Positions 53,501 to 62,500 of a stretch of DNA of 64,000 nt are shown here, piece after piece. The translations under genes and the position numbers were made by a program. A model generated the notes under the pieces. That model did no database searches. It saw only the letters and a program-made list of their open reading frames with translations, and was not told where the DNA came from. The stretch is taken from positions 3,090,953-3,154,952 of the forward strand of contig JARUPZ010000035.1 of assembly GCA_031213475.1 (NCBI GenBank). The letters are read 5' to 3'. This stretch comes from Nereocystis luetkeana. Its lineage: Eukaryota > Sar > Phaeophyceae > Laminariales > Laminariaceae. Numbering within the stretch: position 1 is the stretch's first letter; each line of letters starts with the position of its first letter.

Positions 53501-56500
53501 TCCATAGGTTTTGCTAAACGCTTTTAGGACTGCAGTGCCGTTTTGGGGTCAAACTACTTAGAATTCGAGTGCTTTGTCCCCAAAACGGGACTGCAATTGT
53601 AGCAAAAGGGTTAAGCTGCCTTGTGCTCTTCCGCTCGAATTAAAACATCTATAAGGGTACCAGTATTAAACTATACCGCCAGGTGTTTGATACCGTATGT
53701 ATACTATCTGGTATGCACCGGGTGTATATGGTCAACACACCTTCTTGCGGAATTTGTGTTATGTTTCGTTTCGATAAAAAAGGACGTTTTTTTTTGGCTT
53801 TTCGTTCTGATTTTCCGGTCTGGATTGTGTCGTTCTGTTCTCGTACCCGGTACGTTTTCATTTCGCTTGCTTTTACCATGATGCGTTAGCGATTATTTTT
53901 TTGGTTTTCTCTGTCTCACGGTCTGTGACCACATAACTAGTATATATCTAGCATTAAGAATAAGGACGGACACCGGGTGTACTGATGTAGTTAGGGAGAA
54001 AGAACGGTTCAATGTGAAGACAACACACACCTTGCATTTCCCCCCCCCCCCTCCTCAGCCGGCCCTCGTGGTGTTAAAACTCCAGTAACTCTTGGTTTAT
54101 CATATGTTAGCGACTGCTGTTACGCTTATTCCGTAATGAGCGCAGTGAAAAAAATACACGAATGAAATGGGTGCTTCAGACGTCGCACGCCGTCGTCGGG
54201 AAGTTTGGTAGTCCCGCCCGCTTACTGCAGAGGTATACACCCGCCTGCCGTTTTGGATACCTTCCTTGGGGACCGTTTATTTATACTCGTGCTGTATCTT
54301 TATGTCTGCCGCTTTTTTCGCCTCCCATAGCCGCGCCTCGGACAACACGATCAACTGCGACAAGCCTAAGAAGAGCGTGGGCGACCTCGCCGACGCGGAG
54401 CTCAAGGGCAAGAGGTGGGTTTTCCGCAGAGGCGTTACTGCCGTGAGAATATAAGCTACAAATAGTAAACCGTGGTGCGACCCTTTGACCGCCCCCCTAC
54501 TACATTAAAAGGTGGGTTTCCCACAGAGGCGTTACTGCCGTGAGATTATATGCTACTAGTGGTAGACCGCGGTGTCACCGCTTGACTGACCGCCCCCCTA
54601 CGCACTTTTGTTTTTTTAAGATCTTCCAGGAGACCGTGTTTTTGTTTTGACCCCGTGGCTGACCGTTCCCTATACTAAACTCAGTATATCAAGGCCCAAA
54701 GAGACCTTGACGTTTGACCTGCCCGAACTGGCCGGCCTCCGATTATATCTAACATCCTTGGCGGCAAGTCGCGGCCACTGGTGCCCCGCGGCGGACTTAT
54801 GTACAGGGCAGGCCACGGCGCATCGCGTAAGTGGTCTGGGCCGACTCTCCTATGATTTTTGTGTTCCCGCCGGGTGGCAAGTACTGCTGTGGTTCTCACG
54901 CCTCGGGCGGATGTTCGATTCCCACTTGATGGTCAAGATATTCCAGGGCGGGTGGATTTCTGATCGGTAGGGTCTGTTAGCCCTTTCGCAGTAGCACTGC
55001 AGTCCCGTTTTGGGGACAAACTACTTGGAAAATGAGTAGGTTTGTCCCCCAAATGGGACTGCAGTACTAAAAGGGTTGGTAGCTCATGTGCCGGGGTGGG
55101 AGCCGTATAATCTGCGTGATATTTCATGTTTTCCCGGGTTGGGTCTGTACTGTACAGACCCTGCACAGCTTGTCATGACGGCAGGTTGTGATATGATCTA
55201 GATGATCTGCACGATGCCCGACATGTGAACTACAGTAGTCCAACGGGCTCAGGTGTCACCTCTGCTGGCAAGGAGGCCGTGGTTCGATCCTCAGCGGGTT
55301 CAACTATCAAACAAACGTTTTCATGGCCTCTCGGGCCCCAGAGCTTTTACTATGAGCAAAAATCGATGCAGATCGACGAGAAGCGGGACTGCTGAACCCT
55401 ACTAGCATGAGCGATAGTAGCAATCAAGGCGTGTTATGTACCTGGGGGTAAGGGAGACATCTACCTGTAAAGCCACTATTAATATTACGGGGGGCCTAGA
55501 GTAAATAGGACGTACGGTACACACAAAAATATCTATGTACACCTATTTTTACCAACAAAATTGGCCCTATTGGCTATGGCCCCCCGTGATACTAGAGCTG
55601 TTAGTTGGTTGGCTTGCAGTCGCCGACTATATTAGGTAGTACATAAGTGGGGTACCCGAGTTAAGAGAGCCCCTTGAAACAGGCCAGTTATACCGCTCTT
55701 CTCTCAGGTTGTGTAGCTTACAGGTTTTATTATAGTATACGCGTCATAGTCACATACCTGGTACATAGGTTTTATTATAGGCGTCACACGTCGTGACAAG
55801 GCGATCAAACCTTTAAGGACAGCAGTCCCGTTTTGGGGGCAAACTGGTTAGAATTTGAGTGGATTGTGCCCAAAACGGGGCTGCAGTCCTACAAGGACTG
55901 AACCGCTCTGAGCTCCGTGCAGGTGATCTCTTGAACCGGATGCTCTCTGATCGGGTACCCCAATGTAGTTGGCTGGGTATCGAAGTTAGTTGGGCGCGGT
56001 TGTTTTAGAGTTCCTACTGCTGTACAGTAGTTCTGCTGCTCTCTATCTGGCTGGCGTGCTTGCCGCTCGAATTGTGTGTCCTCTTAGTCAAGCCTCGAAG
56101 CAATGTATGAAATAGCTCAACACCTCGGACAGAGCATGATCTACAGGTAGATCCTAACCTACCGGTGTTAGATGTCGCGAAGGATCTGTACAATTATTCA
56201 TGGCACAGATCCAACTAGGGAAACATGCCCTAGGATCAAGCACGTTGTATGGCTCCCACCCGTATGGTTCCCACCCGTCAACATGAGCTACGGTAGATCC
56301 TACAAGATCGGGAATAGATCTGCCTAGAAAGATCTACGGTAGGTCATGATCTATCTGTAGATGATCTGTCGGATTTGTGAAATAGTTGGCTTGCTTGGCC
56401 ACCCGACTAACAACTAGCGAGTCATGTCCAGCTGACTCACATCCCCAGTCACCACGGCTTGTTCGGGAGGCCGTCAGGTGTAAAAATCCCCAACGAGTTG

Positions 56501-59500
56501 GAAATTCCGGAGAGGTTTTCCCAAAGTGCGATGAAAAGCTTAAGCGTGGGAGGGACGGAGTCGTTCAACTTCGAGACTTGCGGTAATATCGCGACGCATG
56601 CTACAGTGTCAGTAGAGGTGTACCCATTTTTTTTCTCAGGCTCCCCGGTTGAGGATCTCTCTAACCCCTCTCAAAACCTGACTTTTTTTTAGAAAGTCAA
56701 AGTGCAATGGTTGACGAATATTCTCAATGGCCTAGGTAGACAAAAAGATAATTTTGCAAACACAAAAAATATTTGGAATTCCGACGATTTTGGGTGAAAT
56801 AAGGAGCCCCATCGTTCAGAAAACATTTTAGCCAAAAAGTGCTACCTCTACCACGCGTCTCACCCACTATTTATTTCTTACAAGCGGCAACGGAGTCGTG
56901 CTATATAAACAAGAGATTGGAGCTAGGATTCGCACCAGCGAATATAATTTGAAGATTTCTGGACGTTGCTCGTTGAGTTACTGTCGTCTGTACCAGGCAC
57001 AACTCTCGATGGGCATATATGGAAGGTTTAAGCTTTAATATGATGACGCAACGGTCCTTACATTTCCGTCTAGAGTAGTATAGTTTGTTTATATTAATAC
57101 CAGTACGTTTTTGTCCGAATTTCTACTCGCTTGTTTTTTCGCGTGTAACGCATGCCTTGTGCTCGTCTTCGACCCGGTCTTCAACGGACTCAACCAATGG
57201 AATGCCCCCCCCCCCCCCCTATGGTCATACGACTACAGCCATGATGCATGAGATCGAGTACATAGAACTACTTATATCTCCTATCGAGTACACCCCCCCT
57301 CCGAACCCCTCCAAACCCTTCCAAACCCTGACAACGACTAAACTGTTTTTAGGGTGCTGGTGCGCTGCGACCTGAACGTTCCGCTGGACGGGTCGACCAT
57401 CACGGACGACACGCGCATCCGCGCTTCGCTACCGACGATCAAATACCTCGCCGACAAGGGGGCCAAGGTCAGGCCTCTACCGACGGATAGACGAGCAGAT
57501 AGGTGGATAAATAGATGGATCGCCGACAAGGGGGCCAAAGCCAGGCCTACCGACGGATAGGCGGGCAGAAAATTAGGTACCTGGTAGATGGGCAGGCCCA
57601 AGGGTAGAAGGATGGACGGAATTGCTGACAGATATATGTGGCTGGGGCGACGCAGCGGCCCCCTTTGTCTAAAGCGTACGTATATCAGACTAGCCTTTGC
57701 TCCTACCAGGTACGCTACTAGCTAGGGTTCCTGGATAAGCATAATCTGTAGCCTGTAGCCCAGAAGAATGACCCCGCATGCACGGAACCGACGTTGCTGT
57801 AGGGTTTGGTTTCCAGCAGAGACGGGATCATGCGTTTATTGTATAGAATGTCAAAAGATAGATAGACGGGCAGGTGGACAGAGAGGTCGATGGATATATA
57901 CACGGGTAGACGGGATAGATAGATATTACGGGGGACCATAGTTAATAGGACCTATGGTGTAGATAAAAACCTATATATTTAACCATTTTTACTAACAATA
58001 TTTGGTCCTATTAATAGGACCTATGGTGTGCATAAAAACCTATATATTTAACCATTTTTACTAACAATATTTGGTCCTATTAACTATGGTCCCCCGTAAT
58101 AGATAGATAGATACTTCGTAGATAGATAGATAGATAGATAAATAGATAGACAGGTACTTATTTGTAGTACAGGTATATAGGTAGCCAGTAGAAGGGCGGA
58201 CGGAAATAGTGATATATTTATAGATAAACGAGTATACTTCGAAGTATATAGGTACACGGATCGATAGACAGGTGGACAGTCAGGTCGATCAATATACACA
58301 CGGGTAGACGGGATAGATAGGGAGATAGATAGATAGAAAGGTGGACAGATAAATGGATAAATAAATCGACAGACAAACAAACAGACATGCAGACGGTTAG
58401 ATGGATACATCAGCACACAAGTAAACAGACAGGCAGGCAGACACAAGACACGAACGGAACCGGCGATGTTGTACGATTTCTTGCCTTGATGCCTTACTCT
58501 AGCCACACGGACGGATCTGTCCCAAGATCCGTTGGACCAAATAGGTCCATCGGGCTCTGATTGATGTTACCAGGTATGTTTTTATGTTTTTGCAAGTTTG
58601 ATGACAAATCTGTCCAAAGGTCGAACGGGCCATATGTCTAAAGATCGCTACGGTAGAATCAATGTCATCGAACGATCAACACTCTAAAAAAAAACTACTT
58701 CATATAAATATTATTCCTGTTTTTGTATGTTTGGTGACGGGTCTATCTATGGCCCAACGATCCATATTTCGAAAGAAATCGATTGGATCCATACATAAAT
58801 GGATCCATCGAATGATCCCGACACTGGTTGATGTGTATTTTTGAGATGACGGGACTGTCCAACGATCAAAAAGATCCATCGGATCCATCGGGACCTTTAG
58901 ATGGATCCACCCGACGATCGACACTGATTTACTGCACTGCTCTAAATGTACCCGAAAAATCGACTCTAATTCCAAGTGTTTTTGTTGTTTCCCCACAACG
59001 GCAGTGCAGTCGTTAACGGGTTGACCCTTTTAGGACTGCAGTCCCGTTTCGGGGGCAAATCATTCATATTCCAAGTGCTTTTGTCCCAAAACGGGGCTGC
59101 GGTCCTTGAAGGGTTAAGAACACTACAACCCTTTGGGTGGGGAACGTGCCACTCGGAACTATTACGGGGGGCCATAGTTAACAGGACCAAATATTGTTAG
59201 TAAAAATGGTTAAACATATAGGTTTTTATGTATACCATAGGTCCTGTTAACTATGGTCCCCCGTAATATTAATTTTATTATTTGTGTCAAGAGTGTGCGA
59301 CACCTTTTTCTTTTTTCAGCAGGACGATGATTTATTAATATTAATGTAGTTTGTGTATTTTCGTCTTTGGCGTCGGCGATGGTTTTCGGGGGGGACGGGG
59401 GTCGATAAATCTGTCGACAGGTGCTTCTCTCGTCCCACCTTGGGCGGCCCAAGGACGGACCGGAGGACAAGTTCTCCCTGACCCCGGTGTCCGAACGCCT

Positions 59501-62500
59501 TACCAAGCTTCTCGGCAAGAAGGTCACCATGGCGCCGGACTGCATCGGCCCCGAGGTACAACACCACGGTTTGTGTTGTCAATATATATTACCTTTTTCG
59601 TATACGAGTATGTAGCCGTTCATTGCGGGGAAGAAAAAATCATCCGTCCCAAAAGGTACCGTTACGTTGTTGTATAGCCGTTGCGGTGTATCCGTTCATC
59701 GCGCCGAATAATTTTCTTTTTGCGCCCCCAAAATATTATTATACCGTTGTTGTGTTTAATAATGCTTTGTCTTTATTTCTTGTACCCGTCTCCTCGTCCT
59801 TGTCGTTCATTATCCTGTGCTCGTTTTTGTTGATGGTTGTTTCTGAAAAATAAAATCCGAGTTTTTTTTCCGTATCGCATCGATGGCTGAAAAAGGTGGC
59901 GGGCCTGGTGGGCGACATGAAGAACGGCGACGTCCTCCTCCTCGAAAACGGTGAGAGAGAGAGAGCAATCTATATATCTAGTAGATCTGTCTATCTAATA
60001 GATCTATCTATCTAATAGATCTATCTATCTAATAGATCTATCTATCTAATAGATCTATCCATCTAATAGATCTATCTATTTAATACATCTATCTATATAA
60101 TAGATATATCTATATAATAGATATATCTATATAATAGATATATCTATATAGTAGATGTATCTATCTAATAGATGTATCTATCTAATAGATGTATCTATCT
60201 AATAGATATATCTGACTCTATCAACACCTGCCGAATGTGGCGCGCATGCATACCGCATCGGCCGGTCCAAATTATTCGAGCGCCCCCGTTTCGAGCGCCC
60301 ACTAATCTCTATTGCGAGTAGGAACGGTGCTCCGTCTCAAAAGGGATGCGTGGTCAATGGTCAAATGACTACGGCGATCAACAAATGAAGACGTTCCTCC
60401 CCACCCCCCTCCCGCCTCCGCGTCTTTCTCTACAACTCCCTACTAAAACTGCACCCAGATTTTCGGGGACGAAACAGTCAGTCTCTAAGTAGTTTGTCGC
60501 CAAAACGGGCCTGCAGCCCTAAAAGGGTCAAGCCAAACAAATCCCTTTATGACCGGCCTATCTCCCGTTTCGGGAACAAATCACTTGGAATTTGACTTGG
60601 ATCTACGTTTGTTTACATTACGGTTCGGTTGTAAAAAGGTTAAGCTGAAGTTATGAGAGTTGAATTTTGTGTCAAAGAAAGAAAATTGGAAAGTGAGCGC
60701 TGTATGCATAAACACGTCTATTATGCTGGTTTCTGCAGTACGGAGTCGGAACGAGGCTGGTGCCGTCGATTTCTATTTCGCTTTCGGCGACATTGTATGC
60801 CGTTTTTGGCCTCGCGTTCGTTTGTTCGCCTCTGGTGATCCCCTACCCCCCCCCCCGCCCTCTTTCCCGTATCGCCCCCCCGCGTGTGTATTTGCTGTCT
60901 GTTTTGTTTCCCGTCGGTCGGTCGGTCGGTCGGTCGGTCGATCGGTCTCGTCGCCAAGTCCGGTTCTACAAGGAGGAGACGAAGAACGACAGCGAGTTTG
61001 CCCAAAAGGTAGGCGGGGTATTATTGTATTGGTGTACTGTTGTATTGTTGTATTGTTGTGAAATAAGTGGTGGAGGTACTCATCAGGGAGGGGGGTACGT
61101 TTTCGGTCTGCTGCTGTAGTTTCGTTAGGCATTGCGGTCTGATTGGTAACATCTACCGGCATGTCTGACGTTTTTGTATTCTGGAGTCCCTTTTATATGT
61201 GGATGGTGTGATTGGAAGCACTGTACGTATGATAGCGCCATACACCATCAGATCGCAAATACAAAGAGAAAAACTGTGGGATATATACCGTGAGTCGATG
61301 TCGACCAAATTACTTGCAAACTGATTGGTAAGTCGAAAATCGGTCGGATTTTCGATACATGGTACTCCTTTTTTCATTTTCTCGAAACAAAAAACGGCCT
61401 CAACAAAAAAATAACAACCATGGCTGACCGGGGATGAAAAAAAAAGAACAAGGAAGAAGAAAAACGAAGGATATTTGTTTTTCTAAATCAGGCAGGCGTA
61501 ATTATTTATTTTCTGAATTCGGGGAGACGAAATATCGATAATCATCTTAATATTTCGTAGTAGTAAGAGTAATATTAGCAATAATGATAAAGTGAATAAT
61601 AGTCATTATCATAATATTATTAGTGGTAGTAATACCAGCCCTCGCGTGGAGAACACGTCCCCAAAACAGAATCCAGGGTCAACAGGCGAAATCTACTTAC
61701 CTGGTAGGAGAATACCCAGTGTGACTGGCGGGCCAGCTTAACCCAGTTAGTACTGCACTGTACATACACAAATACCTGGTATTTGATATATAATTCCAAG
61801 TAATTTGGCCCTAAAACGGGAGTGCAGTCCTAAAAGATGTTACTAATAATTTTCTTAGTAACTGTCTATTTCCTTTGGTCAATTTATTGGAAATGCCTAT
61901 TATTAATAATAGCCTATGTCATTGTCCGTCCCATTCCTTTCCCCCCTCCCCCTCCCCCTCCCCCTCCCCCTCCCCCTCCCCTCTCTCTACCCGCCACCCC
62001 CCAACCCTCCCCTATGGCCATAAGACTACGACCATGTATGACATGAGCACCCCCCCCTTTCCTCCCCCCCATCCCCCATCCCCCCTTACGACTATGGCCA
62101 TGCATGGCATGAGTGCCCCCCCCGCGCCTTCGCTATCCTAGGAGATAGACGGTGGCCACAGTACGGTGAAACAGAAAGGGGACAAGACTAGCAAACATTT
62201 TCTATGTAATATACATACATAGAAGCAACGTAATGAGCGCCCAGCTGTTGGAGATGTCTCTATAAGGAGCGTAGCAACGGTCCTCCGTCTCGCAGGGGAT
62301 GCGTGGTCAATGGTTCAATGACTAAGGCAGACAACAAACGAGTACGCCCCCCCCCCCCCCCTCCCGCCCCGTGAAAACCCGACGTGCTCCGTCTTGGCAT
62401 TTGTAGGGATACGAGGGTCTATCTATGGCCATACGACTACAGCCATGCATGATAATGACTACACCCTCCCCCCCCCCCCCCCCAACACCCCCCACGCCCC

